A DNA stretch of 45,223 bases. Origin: Thalassovita sp. (GTDB taxonomy: Bacteria; Pseudomonadota; Alphaproteobacteria; Rhodobacterales; Rhodobacteraceae). A program made the translations under genes and the position numbers. The notes below the pieces were generated by a model. It was not told the DNA's origin, ran no database searches, and saw only the letters and a list, made by a program, of their open reading frames with translations. Each line of letters starts with the position of its first letter. The first letter of the stretch is position 1. Below are positions 23,753-32,135 of the stretch, piece after piece. The DNA is taken from positions 1 to 45,223 of the forward strand of contig JARGPB010000023.1 of NCBI GenBank assembly GCA_029212905.1. Direction: 5' to 3'.

Positions 23753-24709
23753 TTAGGGGCGTAGCGCCGCGCCCCAAGGGAAACGGCCTACTTTGATGGT
23801 TTTGATGGGTTTGCGTTTGGCGACATCGATCACCGTTACGTCCCCGGACACGCCATTGGTGGTGAACAGCAGTGATTTGTCCGCGTTGAATGCCATGTGC
23901 CACACGCGGCGACCGACCAGGATGTAATCCTCGACCTCATAGGTGTTGGCATTGATCACTGCGACATGGTTCGACGGTCCAAGGGCCACAAACGCGATGG
24001 ATTCATCCTCGGTGAACTCAAAGCCTACGGGCTGTACACGATCCGGGTGCACCCCCTTGACCTTGAAGGGGATTTTTACTTTTTCGGCCTGAGTTTCCAC
24101 GTCAAACACGCTGACAGTCCCGCCGATTTCCGCGCTCACCCACAGCTCGGATCCACCAGCGGTGAATTCGGCGTGCCGGGGGCGGGCATCGACCAGAGTA
24201 TTGGCGAACAGCTCTCGGGTTTCGGTGTCGATCCAATGCGCCATATTGGTGGTTTCCGAGGTCGTGATCGCGATCTTCCCATCGGGCGAAACGGCCATGC
24301 CCTCGGGTTCGATTCCGACGTCGATCTGAGCGATAACTGTACGGGTTTCGGTGTCCACAACTGTGGTGATCGCGTCGTCCTCGTTGGCGATATAGAGGTG
24401 CCGGTCATTGGGGTGCAGCACGAATTGTTCAGGGTCCTCGCCCGAGGGCAGGTTATAGAGGATCTTACCGGTGTCGGGGTCCATGACCTGAACGGTGTCG
24501 CTGTCCGAGGCGCAGATATAGATGCGGCTGAAATCATGCGAAAACGTGATCCCGCGGGGGCGTTCCCCGGTGGGGATGGTGCGCGTGACCTCAAAACTTT
24601 GGGCGTCTATCACGCTGACAGTGTTGTCTTTTTCATTGGTGACCCAGATTTCCTCGGCGGTTGCCAGACCAGGCAGCGCCAAAAGGACCGGCAGCAGAAA
24701 AGTTCTCAT
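23753..24709 (-). CDS. PQQ-associated YVTN-type beta-propeller protein
   Basis: 318 residues from the start at 24709, which overlaps the upstream binding-protein stop by 4 nt (ATGA). Signal peptide 1-18, then about seven YVTN/40-residue repeats, each with a pattern such as IWVTNEKDNTVSVIDAQSFE, IYICASDSDTVQVMDPDTGK and LYIANEDDAITTVVDTETR. It has no PQQ-binding W-motifs, so it is a scaffold-type propeller. Proteins of this family occur next to PQQ-dependent dehydrogenases together with the ABC genes seen here. Function is unknown; binding of the periplasmic partner proteins is plausible. Confidence 0.88.
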   Translation of the reverse strand: MRTFLLPVLLALPGLATAEEIWVTNEKDNTVSVIDAQSFEVTRTIPTGERPRGITFSHDFSRIYICASDSDTVQVMDPDTGKILYNLPSGEDPEQFVLHPNDRHLYIANEDDAITTVVDTETRTVIAQIDVGIEPEGMAVSPDGKIAITTSETTNMAHWIDTETRELFANTLVDARPRHAEFTAGGSELWVSAEIGGTVSVFDVETQAEKVKIPFKVKGVHPDRVQPVGFEFTEDESIAFVALGPSNHVAVINANTYEVEDYILVGRRVWHMAFNADKSLLFTTNGVSGDVTVIDVAKRKPIKTIKVGRFPWGAALRP

Positions 24710-25872
24710 TTGAAGGCCTCGCATTTGCTTTCGGGCAGGTCCAGCCCGAGCGTGTCCAGTTCAGAGTGTTGATGCAGAAATCCGGGCAGGGGGGCCTGAG
24801 CCACCATTGCGTCCCCGCTGACCAAGGGGATCGGCTGACGCAGTTGCCCGTTCCAGGGCCGGAAAGACAGCGGACGCCCTTTGAAAGCTGCCAGTTGGAA
24901 ATCCTTGGATAGCAGATATGTGCGGAGTGTCGCCGGATCCGCGCTGTTGGTGCGGGTCGCCGCTTCGCTGAGCGCCCGGATGGCGGCCCAGGCGGCGTAA
25001 TCTTCGGGGAGCATCGCGCGGCCGGTTTGGTCATGGAACCGGTTTTGCACCTGCACGGCGCCCCATTGCTCGACCACCCGATCCCACGCCACAGGGACCA
25101 GCGCGACCGAGCCCGCAACTGGACGCGGCAACCATGTGTTATAGGGGATATAGCGGCCAAAATCGCCCAGCTCATCCGCAACCAGCAGTAAGTCGTATTT
25201 ACCGAGTTCTTGCGTGAACAAGGGCACTTCTTGGGCTGCGTTGCGCCGCATGTCGGCATCAAAGGCCCAGGTTTTTCGTGCGCCGATTTTCAGGCCGAAT
25301 TTGGTGGCGCTGCGGTCCAACGCAGCGGCAAAAGCCTGATCCGAGGGGTGCTCTCCGGCGATCAGCGCCAGTTTCGACCAGCGTTTCGACAGGGCAAACT
25401 GCATCAGCGCATCGGCGCGCATGGTTTGGCTGGGCAGGGTATGTAACACGTTCGCGCGGCACCCCGTATCGCGTAGATCGGCGGACGCGTCCGTTGCGTT
25501 GAACAGGATCGCGTTTGCCGCAGACGGCAGGTCGGCCACGGCTTGCATTTGATCGCCGGGCATATCCAGGATCAGCAACGAGGTATCCGCCAATACCTTT
25601 TTTGCAGCCTCCAGTACGTCGTCTTCGGGGGGGACGCTGACCACGTCCAGCGCATAGGTATGGCCCAGAAAACGCCCGGTCGTGCGGCTTTCCTCTAACG
25701 CAAGCAGCGCGCCCGCATGGCCGAGGTCCTTGGGGATAGGGGTCAGATTCGACAAGACGGGGGGGCGGATCTGTTCATGGCGCAGGTACACGACACGCAA
25801 AGCGATGTCGCCCGCAGCCGACAGTGCGGAACTCGCCAGCAATGTGGCGGCGCAAAAAAGCAGTTTCAGCAT
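24706..25872 (-). CDS. ABC substrate-binding protein, PQQ-dependent alcohol dehydrogenase system
   Basis: 388 residues: signal peptide (MLKLLFCAATLLASSALSA), then a two-lobed periplasmic-binding fold (IALRVVYLRHEQ, DDVLEAAKKVLADTSLLILD, KRWSKLALIAGEHPSDQAFA, YDLLLVADELGDFGRYIPYN, WAAIRALSEAATR). This matches the branched-chain amino acid binding-protein-like family that accompanies PQQ alcohol dehydrogenases. It is the first gene of the operon that continues with the propeller, cupredoxin-like protein, ATPase and permease, and is divergent from pedF. Ligand unknown. Confidence 0.85.
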   Translation of the reverse strand: MLKLLFCAATLLASSALSAAGDIALRVVYLRHEQIRPPVLSNLTPIPKDLGHAGALLALEESRTTGRFLGHTYALDVVSVPPEDDVLEAAKKVLADTSLLILDMPGDQMQAVADLPSAANAILFNATDASADLRDTGCRANVLHTLPSQTMRADALMQFALSKRWSKLALIAGEHPSDQAFAAALDRSATKFGLKIGARKTWAFDADMRRNAAQEVPLFTQELGKYDLLLVADELGDFGRYIPYNTWLPRPVAGSVALVPVAWDRVVEQWGAVQVQNRFHDQTGRAMLPEDYAAWAAIRALSEAATRTNSADPATLRTYLLSKDFQLAAFKGRPLSFRPWNGQLRQPIPLVSGDAMVAQAPLPGFLHQHSELDTLGLDLPESKCEAFK

Positions 25873-25923
25873 GTGACCTCCCTAGTATTGAGCAGGTTAG
25901 GGCGGTCGGTCGGGGTCCGGCCA

Positions 25924-25965
25924 TTAGACCAAAGTCGGGATTTCCGCAGCACCTAAACCAAGGTC
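25924..25965 (+). promoter_or_regulatory. two ACCAARGTC motifs in the pedF / ABC divergent promoter
   Basis: TTAGACCAAAGTC (25924-25936) and CCTAAACCAAGGTCG (25952-25966) lie in the 158-bp gap between the binding-protein gene and pedF, 107 and 79 bp before the pedF start. The first shares GACCAAAGTC exactly with the Sel1 copy. The second shares the 12-mer CCTAAACCAAGG with position 40891 near the acyl-CoA synthetase. Confidence 0.45.
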
Positions 25966-26030
25966 GAATATCCCCACCTGTCGGAAGCGGTTTATGTGCC
26001 GTTAAATCCACAGAACGGGAGACTTGAAAC

Positions 26031-26708
26031 ATGACCAAAACAACACTTACCGCTCTGGCGTTCATTGCCACGGCTGGAATGGCCTTTGCCCATGGTGACG
26101 TCGCCCCGCAGCCAGTCGATACCGATGTTTTGCCCGAGGTGGGCGAGGAATGGCTGACCGAAAACCCATACCGGAGTGTCAGCCCCGAAGTTTGGCAGGC
26201 TGCGGTCGATATCGGCGATAGCGGGTATAACCAGAACTGTGCGCGTTGCCACGGTCTGGGCGTCGTGTCGGGCGGTCTGGCCCCCGATCTGCGCTATCTG
26301 GAGGCCGAAGAGTTCGGGGACGAATGGTATGTCGAACGGTTCCAGACCGGCTATACGCAGAACGGAATCACCAAAATGCCTGCCTTTGGCGAGCTGCTGG
26401 GCCAGAAAGCGGCCTGGGCGATCCGTACCTATATCGAAACCCGCCCGGATGATGGCGAGCTGGACGAGTTCAGCAACCGTCTGAAGGAAATCCGCGATGA
26501 GCTGATGGCCATGTCCGGTGGACAAGAGGGCGACCGTGACGCGCTGCTGGCAGAACTGACGTCGATCGCAGAACAAGTAGAAACCGGTTCGGGCGCCCCG
26601 CTGGCAGACAGCGTGGCCTACCGTGCAGCACATCTGATTGCCGGGGACACCCCGAATTATCAAGCCGCTGCCGAAGCCCTGACCATTGGACTTTCCGCAG
26701 CCCACTAG
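26031..26708 (+). CDS. pedF: cytochrome c-550 PedF-like
   Basis: 225 residues: signal peptide (1-20, cleaved at AFAHG), conserved early segment EEWLTENPYRS, heme site CARCH at 70-74, LAPDLRYLE, and a probable axial Met in KMPAFGELLGQ. The C-terminal third is helical without further heme. This is the PedF class of cytochrome c550 found with PQQ ethanol/2-phenylethanol dehydrogenases. It could be the alternative or main acceptor of electrons from the dehydrogenase at 17575-19338. It is followed 17 nt later by the MoxJ-like gene on the same strand. Confidence 0.88.
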   Translation: MTKTTLTALAFIATAGMAFAHGDVAPQPVDTDVLPEVGEEWLTENPYRSVSPEVWQAAVDIGDSGYNQNCARCHGLGVVSGGLAPDLRYLEAEEFGDEWYVERFQTGYTQNGITKMPAFGELLGQKAAWAIRTYIETRPDDGELDEFSNRLKEIRDELMAMSGGQEGDRDALLAELTSIAEQVETGSGAPLADSVAYRAAHLIAGDTPNYQAAAEALTIGLSAAH

Positions 26709-26725
26709 CGGAAAGGCAGGGGCAC

Positions 26726-27628
26726 ATGGCAAAACCGTCTCTCTCCCTCGGACTCTTCCTGAGTCTCTCCCTCCTAGCCGGAACGCAAGCTTCGGCGAGA
26801 TGTGAAGGCTATGTGCCCCAGCCCAAACCACAGAACGCCGCCCGCACGATTGTGGGCGCAGATTTGGATACGATCCAGCAGCGCGGCTATATCACCTTTG
26901 CTGCTTACGAAGATTTCCCCCCTTGGTCCTTTGAGGACGCGGGCCAGCCGCGCGGCGTTGACATCGACATCGCCAGGCTGATCGCGGCCGATCTGGGGGT
27001 CGAGGCACGGTTCAAACTGGTTACGGCCAGCGAAACCCTGGACGCCGATCTGCGCAATTGGATCTGGAAGGGGCCTCTTGTGGGTGGCCGCGTCGCCAAT
27101 GTGTTCCTGCACGCCCCATATGACAGTGATTTTGCCTGCCGGATCGAACAGGTGACATTCACCGGACAATATCATGTCGAGGAAGTCTCGATCGCGTATC
27201 GCAAGGATGCTTATCCCGAGGAAAAGCCGGTCGCGGCCTACTTTAGGTTTGATAAGGTTGCGGTGGAAAATGACTCGATCGCTGATTTTTACTTGTCGTC
27301 CTTTCCTGGCGGACAGCTGGCGGCGAATGTGAACCGGTACGCCTCGGCGGCCCAGGCCATGGCCGGGATGGCCCGTGGCGAAACGAAAGCAGCAATGGGG
27401 CCTCGGTCTCAGCTGGAATTTGGCCTAACCGATGACATGGGCATTCATTCCCCGCCCATGCCCGGTTTCGCCAAAAGCAAATGGACGCTCGGAGTAGCCG
27501 TTCATTTCTCTTACAAACCATTGGGTTACGCAGTGGATGATGCCATTTTGGCAGGCATCCAGGATGGTCGCATCGAACGGATTTTCCGCGACTATGGTTT
27601 GACTTTTTCCCCACCGGAGCTGCGCTAA
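26726..27628 (+). CDS. quinoprotein dehydrogenase-associated periplasmic binding protein (MoxJ/XoxJ-like)
   Basis: 300 residues: signal peptide (LGLFLSLSLLAGTQASA), then an SBP_bac_3-type fold (GYITFAAYEDFPPWSFEDAG, GVDIDIARLIAADLGVEARF, the middle YHVEEVSIAYRKD, RIERIFRDYGLTF at the end). MoxJ/XoxJ proteins are encoded beside PQQ methanol dehydrogenases. XoxJ is thought to help load PQQ or the metal into the dehydrogenase rather than to feed a transporter. Here it is co-transcribed with pedF. Function in this organism is inferred. Confidence 0.86.
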   Translation: MAKPSLSLGLFLSLSLLAGTQASARCEGYVPQPKPQNAARTIVGADLDTIQQRGYITFAAYEDFPPWSFEDAGQPRGVDIDIARLIAADLGVEARFKLVTASETLDADLRNWIWKGPLVGGRVANVFLHAPYDSDFACRIEQVTFTGQYHVEEVSIAYRKDAYPEEKPVAAYFRFDKVAVENDSIADFYLSSFPGGQLAANVNRYASAAQAMAGMARGETKAAMGPRSQLEFGLTDDMGIHSPPMPGFAKSKWTLGVAVHFSYKPLGYAVDDAILAGIQDGRIERIFRDYGLTFSPPELR

Positions 27629-27668
27629 CTAAGCCTTTAGTCCAATAGCGCTGCTCCTTTATTTTTTG

Positions 27669-27683
27669 CCTACTTTTAGTAGG
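27669..27683. repeat. short inverted repeat upstream of coxG
   Basis: CCTAC TTTTA GTAGG is a perfect 5-bp stem with a 5-nt loop between the MoxJ-like gene and coxG, after a run of T (27662-27667). On the minus strand CTACTAAAAGTAG loosely resembles the ACTAAAGTC copies of the locus motif. It may be a regulatory site or a weak hairpin. Confidence 0.3.
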
Positions 27684-27701
27684 ACGAACAGGAGTACAGC
27701 A

Positions 27702-28244
27702 ATGGAACTGAAGGACACTCGTGAAATCGCCGCCCCGCGCGCTGCCGTCTGGGACGCGCTTTTGTCGGCGGATGTGCTGAAGGAATGCGTGCCCGGTTGT
27801 CAGGAAATGACCGGCTCTTCGGAAGAAGGGTTCGAGGCGACCGTGGTGCAAAAAGTCGGCCCGGTGAAAGCGACGTTCAAAGGCGCGGTGGCTCTGTCCG
27901 ATATTGTCGAAGGCGAAAGCCTGACACTCAGCGGCGAGGGCAAAGGCGGCGCGGCCGGCTTTGCCAAGGGAGACGCCAAGGTGTCCCTGTCGGACAATGG
28001 CGCAGGCACTTTGCTGACCTATGAGGTCGAAGCAAAAGTCGGCGGCAAGCTGGCGCAAATGGGAAGCCGCATCATCGACAGCTTTGCCAAGAAGATGGCC
28101 GATCAGTTCTTTGAGCGGTTTCAAAACACTGTTGAGGAGGAGGCTGCCCCACAAGAGACAGCAGCGCCCGCAGCAGACATACCCGCAGAACAATCCGGCA
28201 AATCCGAAAAGAAAGGCTTGCTTAAACGGATGTTCTCGCGCTGA
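27702..28244 (+). CDS. coxG: CoxG-like SRPBCC protein
   Basis: 180 residues from the start at 27702 (GGAG site), beginning ELKDTREIAAPRAAVWDALL, the typical CoxG/SRPBCC opening. The core VLKECVPGCQEM, GPVKATFKGAVALSDI and KLAQMGSRIIDSFAKKMADQFF are family hallmarks. The C-terminal 30 residues are an Ala/Glu/Lys linker with a basic end (KRMFSR) that may contact the membrane. CoxG proteins help recruit or mature CODH-type molybdenum hydroxylases at the membrane. It is the first gene of coxGSLM. Confidence 0.87.
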   Translation: MELKDTREIAAPRAAVWDALLSADVLKECVPGCQEMTGSSEEGFEATVVQKVGPVKATFKGAVALSDIVEGESLTLSGEGKGGAAGFAKGDAKVSLSDNGAGTLLTYEVEAKVGGKLAQMGSRIIDSFAKKMADQFFERFQNTVEEEAAPQETAAPAADIPAEQSGKSEKKGLLKRMFSR

Positions 28245-28274
28245 ACTAGAATTGAAATAAGGGAGGACGAAGGA

Positions 28275-28757
28275 ATGAAAATTACGATGACCGTTAACGG
28301 GACATCCCGTTCGGGCGAGGCAGAGGGGCGCACGCTTCTTGTCAATTTCCTGCGGGATACGCTGGGATTGACGGGAACCCACGTGGGCTGTGACACCAGC
28401 CAATGCGGTGCTTGTGTTGTGCATGTGAACGGCACTGCCGTGAAATCCTGCACCATGCTGGCCGCCGAAGCGGATGGCGCAGAGATCGCAACCGTCGAAG
28501 GTCAAGCAGCCCCTGATGGCACGCTAAATGCAATCCAGCAGGCGTTCCAAGAGTATCATGGGCTTCAGTGCGGGTTCTGTACCCCCGGCATGGTGATGTC
28601 GGCTGCGGCTCTGCTCAAGGAAAACCCGAAACCAACCGAGGCCGAGGTTCGCCATTACCTTGAAGGCAACATTTGCCGCTGCACCGGGTACCACAACATC
28701 GTGAAGGCGATCATGGCCGCGTCCGGACAGGACGTTGGTGCGATTGCGGCTGAATAA
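28275..28757 (+). CDS. coxS: molybdenum hydroxylase 2Fe-2S subunit (CoxS-like)
   Basis: 160 residues. The plant-type ferredoxin cluster is CDTSQCGAC plus a later Cys (VKSC). The second helical domain has CGFCTPGM and GNICRCTGYHN, binding the second 2Fe-2S cluster near the molybdopterin. Length and motifs match CoxS/CutS small subunits. It transfers electrons from the Mo site in the large subunit to FAD in the medium subunit. GGGAGG lies 12-17 nt upstream and AAGGA nearer the start. Confidence 0.93.
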   Translation: MKITMTVNGTSRSGEAEGRTLLVNFLRDTLGLTGTHVGCDTSQCGACVVHVNGTAVKSCTMLAAEADGAEIATVEGQAAPDGTLNAIQQAFQEYHGLQCGFCTPGMVMSAAALLKENPKPTEAEVRHYLEGNICRCTGYHNIVKAIMAASGQDVGAIAAE

Positions 28758-28781
28758 TAAGTTCTTAAGGGAGGAACGAAC

Positions 28782-31154
28782 ATGCCCAAAGATGGAGGCA
28801 TTGGCGATAGCACGAAGCGTCGCGAAGACGTACGCTTCCTGACCGGCGTTGGGAATTACACCGACGACATCAACATTAACGGTCAGACATACGCCTATTT
28901 CCTGCGGTCCGAAGTGGCCCATGGGAAAATCAACAAAATCGACACCTCGGCCGCCGAAGACATGGACGGCGTGGTGAAAATCTTTACTGCTGCTGATTTC
29001 GAAACGGCTGGCGGCATTCCATGCGGCTGGCAGGTTACCGACCGGTTTGGCGAGCCCATGCAGGAACCCAAACACCCGATTCTGGCCGAAGGCAAAGTCC
29101 GCCACGTCGGCGATCCGATTGCCGTGGTCGTTGCCGAGACGCTGGAACAGGCGCGCGACGCGGCCGAAGCCATCGACCTGGACATCGACGAATTGGAACC
29201 GGTTCTGGACATGAAGGCCGCGATCGCCGAGGGCTCTACCAAGGTGCACGACGATCTGACCTCGAACCTTTGCTACGACTGGGGCTTTGTCGAGGAAAAC
29301 CGCGAGGCAGTGGACGAGGCGATCAAGAGCGCACATCACGTCACCACGCTGGAATTGGTGAACAACCGCCTGATCCCCAACCCGATGGAGCCGCGCGTGG
29401 CCGTGGGGGATTATTCCCGCGCCAACGATGAATATACGCTCTATACGACCAGCCAGAACCCGCATGTGATCCGGCTACTGATGGGCGCCTTCGTGCTGTC
29501 CATCCCCGAGCACAAACTGCGTGTTGTCGCCCCCGATGTCGGTGGCGGATTTGGGTCCAAGATCTATCACTATGCCGAAGAAGCCTTTGTTACCTACGCG
29601 TCCAAGGTGCTCAATCGTGCGGTGAAATGGACCTGCTCGCGCTCTGAGGCGTTCATCTCGGATGCTCATGGTCGTGACCACGTGACCAAGATCGAACTGG
29701 CGCTGGACGAAAACCACATGTTCACCGCAGTGCGTACCGACACTTACGCCAACATGGGCGCGTATCTGTCGACTTTTGCGCCTTCGATTCCAACATGGCT
29801 GCATGGCACGCTGATGGCCGGTAACTACACCACGCCGCTGATCTATGTGAACGTGAAGGCCGTGTTTACCAACACGGTGCCGGTGGATGCCTATCGCGGT
29901 GCTGGCCGCCCCGAGGCGACCTATCAGTTGGAACGCGTCGTGGACAAAGCCGCCCGCGAACTGGGCGTTGACCCGGCCGAGCTGCGCCGCAAGAACTTCA
30001 TCAAGCCCGAACAGTTCCCTTATGACACGCCCGTGGCGGTGACTTATGACACCGGCAATTACCACGCGACGCTGGACAAGGGGCTTGAGATGTCCAACTA
30101 CGCGGGCTTTGAGGCGCGCGCGGCGGAATCCAAGGCTCGCGGCAAACTCCGCGGGTATGGTCTTGCCCATTTCATCGAGGCGTGTGGCATCGCGCCATCG
30201 AACCTTGTTGGTCAACTGGGCGCTCGGGCCGGTCTGTATGAATCCGCAACTGTGCGGGTGAATGCTACGGGTTCGATTTCGGTCTTTACCGGGTCGCACA
30301 GTCACGGGCAGGGGCACGAAACAACCTTTGCTCAGGTGATGTCGGAAATGATTGGCATTGATGTCAGTCAGATCGATATTGTTCATGGCGATACCTCGAA
30401 AACGCCAATGGGTATGGGGACTTATGGGTCTCGATCCATCGCGGTTGGCGGGTCGGCCATGGTGCGCGCAACCGAGAAGATCATCAACAAAGCCAAGAAG
30501 ATCGCCAGCCACCTGCTGGAAGCTTCGGAAGCAGATATCGAGCTCAAAGACGGCCAGTTCAGCGTTGCAGGCACGGATAAATCTGTCGCCTGGGGGGATG
30601 TGACCCTGGCCGCCTATGTGCCGCACAACTATCCGCTGGAAAGCCTGGAACCGGGACTGGAAGAGACGGCATTCTACGATCCGTCGAACTTTACCTACCC
30701 GTCGGGCGCCTATATCTGCGAGGTCGAAGTTGATCCCGACACTGGCAAGGTCGAGGTTCTGTCCTTTACCGCAGCGGATGATTTCGGCAATGTGATCAAC
30801 CCAATGATCGTGGCCGGTCAGGTGCACGGTGGCGTCGCCCAGGGTATCGGGCAGGCTTTGCTGGAAAATACCGTTTACGATGAAAACGGCCAGCTGCTGA
30901 CCGGATCCTATATGGACTATGCGATGCCGCGCGCTTCGGATCTGCCGTTCTATGACGTGGATCACTCTTGCGTAACGCCCTGTACGCACAACCCGCTGGG
31001 TGTGAAGGGCTGTGGCGAAGCAGGGGCGATTGGTAGCCCACCTGCCGTTGTCAACGCGGTGATCGATGCGCTGCAACGCGGCGGATATAATGTCGATCAT
31101 ATCGACATGCCCGTCAGCCCGTCCCGCGTTTGGGCGGCGATGCAGCAAGGCTAA
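28782..31154 (+). CDS. coxL: molybdenum hydroxylase large subunit, form II CoxL-like
   Basis: 790 residues with a GGGAGGA site. Molybdopterin-cytosine-dinucleotide contacts include GGGFGSKIYHYAEE and GSHSHGQGHETTFAQV, and the catalytic Glu 746 lies in GVKGCGEAGAIGSP. The active-site loop is AYRGAGR (370-376). That is the form II signature; true CO dehydrogenase (form I) has AYxCSFR with the copper-binding Cys. CO oxidation is therefore doubtful, and oxidation of an aldehyde or another small substrate is more likely. Its position behind the alcohol dehydrogenase locus fits an aldehyde oxidase that finishes alcohol oxidation. No coxDEF maturation genes are nearby. Confidence 0.9.
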   Translation: MPKDGGIGDSTKRREDVRFLTGVGNYTDDININGQTYAYFLRSEVAHGKINKIDTSAAEDMDGVVKIFTAADFETAGGIPCGWQVTDRFGEPMQEPKHPILAEGKVRHVGDPIAVVVAETLEQARDAAEAIDLDIDELEPVLDMKAAIAEGSTKVHDDLTSNLCYDWGFVEENREAVDEAIKSAHHVTTLELVNNRLIPNPMEPRVAVGDYSRANDEYTLYTTSQNPHVIRLLMGAFVLSIPEHKLRVVAPDVGGGFGSKIYHYAEEAFVTYASKVLNRAVKWTCSRSEAFISDAHGRDHVTKIELALDENHMFTAVRTDTYANMGAYLSTFAPSIPTWLHGTLMAGNYTTPLIYVNVKAVFTNTVPVDAYRGAGRPEATYQLERVVDKAARELGVDPAELRRKNFIKPEQFPYDTPVAVTYDTGNYHATLDKGLEMSNYAGFEARAAESKARGKLRGYGLAHFIEACGIAPSNLVGQLGARAGLYESATVRVNATGSISVFTGSHSHGQGHETTFAQVMSEMIGIDVSQIDIVHGDTSKTPMGMGTYGSRSIAVGGSAMVRATEKIINKAKKIASHLLEASEADIELKDGQFSVAGTDKSVAWGDVTLAAYVPHNYPLESLEPGLEETAFYDPSNFTYPSGAYICEVEVDPDTGKVEVLSFTAADDFGNVINPMIVAGQVHGGVAQGIGQALLENTVYDENGQLLTGSYMDYAMPRASDLPFYDVDHSCVTPCTHNPLGVKGCGEAGAIGSPPAVVNAVIDALQRGGYNVDHIDMPVSPSRVWAAMQQG

Positions 31155-31179
31155 ACCTGGACAGGAAAGGAAACAGGAA

Positions 31180-31965
31180 ATGTACAATTTCGAGTTCGTA
31201 AAACCGTCCAGTGTGGACGAGGCCGTTGCGGCCCTGCGCGAAGAAGACGCGCAGGCCTTGGGTGGTGGGCAAACCCTTCTGCCGACAATGAAGCAGCGCC
31301 TGGCGATGCCTACCAAATTGGTCAGCCTCAGCGGGATCGCTGAGATGGCCGGGGTGTCGTCGTCCGGGGGCGTTGTGACCGTGGGTGGCTCTGCGACCCA
31401 TGCCAGCGTTGCTGCTCTGGCGGGGGATTACCCTGCGTTGGCCGCGCTGGCTGGTGGTATCGGTGACCCAGCGGTTCGTAACCGCGGAACTGCTGGTGGC
31501 AGCACCGCCAACAACGACCCGGCGGCCTGCTATCCGGCGGCGGTTCTGGCTTCTGGGGCGACAGTTGTCACCAACGCGCGTGAAATCGCTGCGGATGACT
31601 TCTTTGATGGGATGTTTGCCACGGTGCTGGAAGAGGGAGAGATCATTACAGCGATCCGCTTCCCGATCCCGCAGGCCGCAAACTACCAGAAGTTCGAACA
31701 GCCCGCCTCGCGCTTTGCGATGGTTGGTGTTTTTGTCGCTAAATACGCGGATGGTGTTCGCGTGGCCGTCACCGGAGCCGGTCAAGATGGTGTGTTCCGC
31801 TGGACAGAAGCAGAAGCAGCACTGGGCGGCAACTTCTCGCCCGACGCGGTCGCGAACCTCTCGGTGTCAGGGGACGATATGATCACGGATCTCCACGGTT
31901 CGGGCGACTATCGCGCACATCTGGTTCAGGTCATGACCAAACGGGCTGTCGCTGCCTGCATGTAA
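31180..31965 (+). CDS. coxM: molybdenum hydroxylase FAD subunit (CoxM-like)
   Basis: 261 residues from the start at 31180 (AGGAAA site; the longer frame overlaps coxL). Family FAD motifs are ALGGGQTLLPTMKQRLA and GGIGDPAVRNRGTAGGSTANNDPAACYPAA (the AxxxxRNxGTxGG type). It takes electrons from the CoxS clusters and passes them to quinone or another acceptor. It is the last gene of coxGSLM and is followed by a strong terminator. Confidence 0.92.
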   Translation: MYNFEFVKPSSVDEAVAALREEDAQALGGGQTLLPTMKQRLAMPTKLVSLSGIAEMAGVSSSGGVVTVGGSATHASVAALAGDYPALAALAGGIGDPAVRNRGTAGGSTANNDPAACYPAAVLASGATVVTNAREIAADDFFDGMFATVLEEGEIITAIRFPIPQAANYQKFEQPASRFAMVGVFVAKYADGVRVAVTGAGQDGVFRWTEAEAALGGNFSPDAVANLSVSGDDMITDLHGSGDYRAHLVQVMTKRAVAACM

Positions 31966-31982
31966 CCCAAACGAAATCTACG

Positions 31983-32016
31983 GGGGGCGTTCTGAATTTC
32001 AGGGCGCCCTTTGTTT
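31983..32016 (+). terminator. Rho-independent terminator after coxM
   Basis: GGGCGTTCTGAA (31985-31996) and TTCAGGGCGCCC (31998-32009) pair along 12 bp with G-T wobbles, followed by TTTGTTTT. It lies 18 nt after the coxM stop codon and ends the coxGSLM transcript. Confidence 0.8.
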
Positions 32017-32033
32017 TGCGAGGGCAGGATATT

Positions 32034-32096
32034 GAGTATTTATTGCAAGATGAAAATAAAGGTCCGCGCCCTGATTTCATCTTGCTGAAAATACTC
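32034..32096. repeat. long imperfect inverted repeat, possible dispersed intergenic element
   Basis: The arm GAGTATTTATTGCAAGATGA plus AA (32034-32055) is repeated inverted as TTTCATCTTGCTGAAAATAC plus TC (32075-32096) around a 19-nt GC-rich loop. Only about three positions mismatch. It lies in the convergent gap between coxM and apbE, after the coxM terminator. From memory, GAGTATTT...AAGATGAAA-like palindromes recur between genes in Roseobacter genomes. It may also serve as the apbE terminator. Confidence 0.55.
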
Positions 32097-32135
32097 ATAC
32101 TGCGCTCAGCGGTCGGCGAGCGCGACGATTTTGGG

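Noticed and set aside
25992..26831. 279-codon antisense frame over pedF
   Set aside because: pedF on the other strand has a signal peptide and CxxCH heme site; the antisense frame has neither motif nor start signal.
27243..28505. 420-codon antisense frame across moxJ-like, coxG and coxS
   Set aside because: It covers three real genes and their gaps, and its protein has no recognisable domain.
28782..31154. True (form I) carbon monoxide dehydrogenase
   Set aside because: The active-site loop is AYRGAGR instead of AYxCSFR, so the Cys that binds copper in the Mo-Cu site is absent.
29475..31316. 613-codon open frame antisense to coxL
   Set aside because: It is the mirror of a strongly conserved gene with high-GC codon bias, has no ribosome site or family motif, and runs across coxL and coxM.
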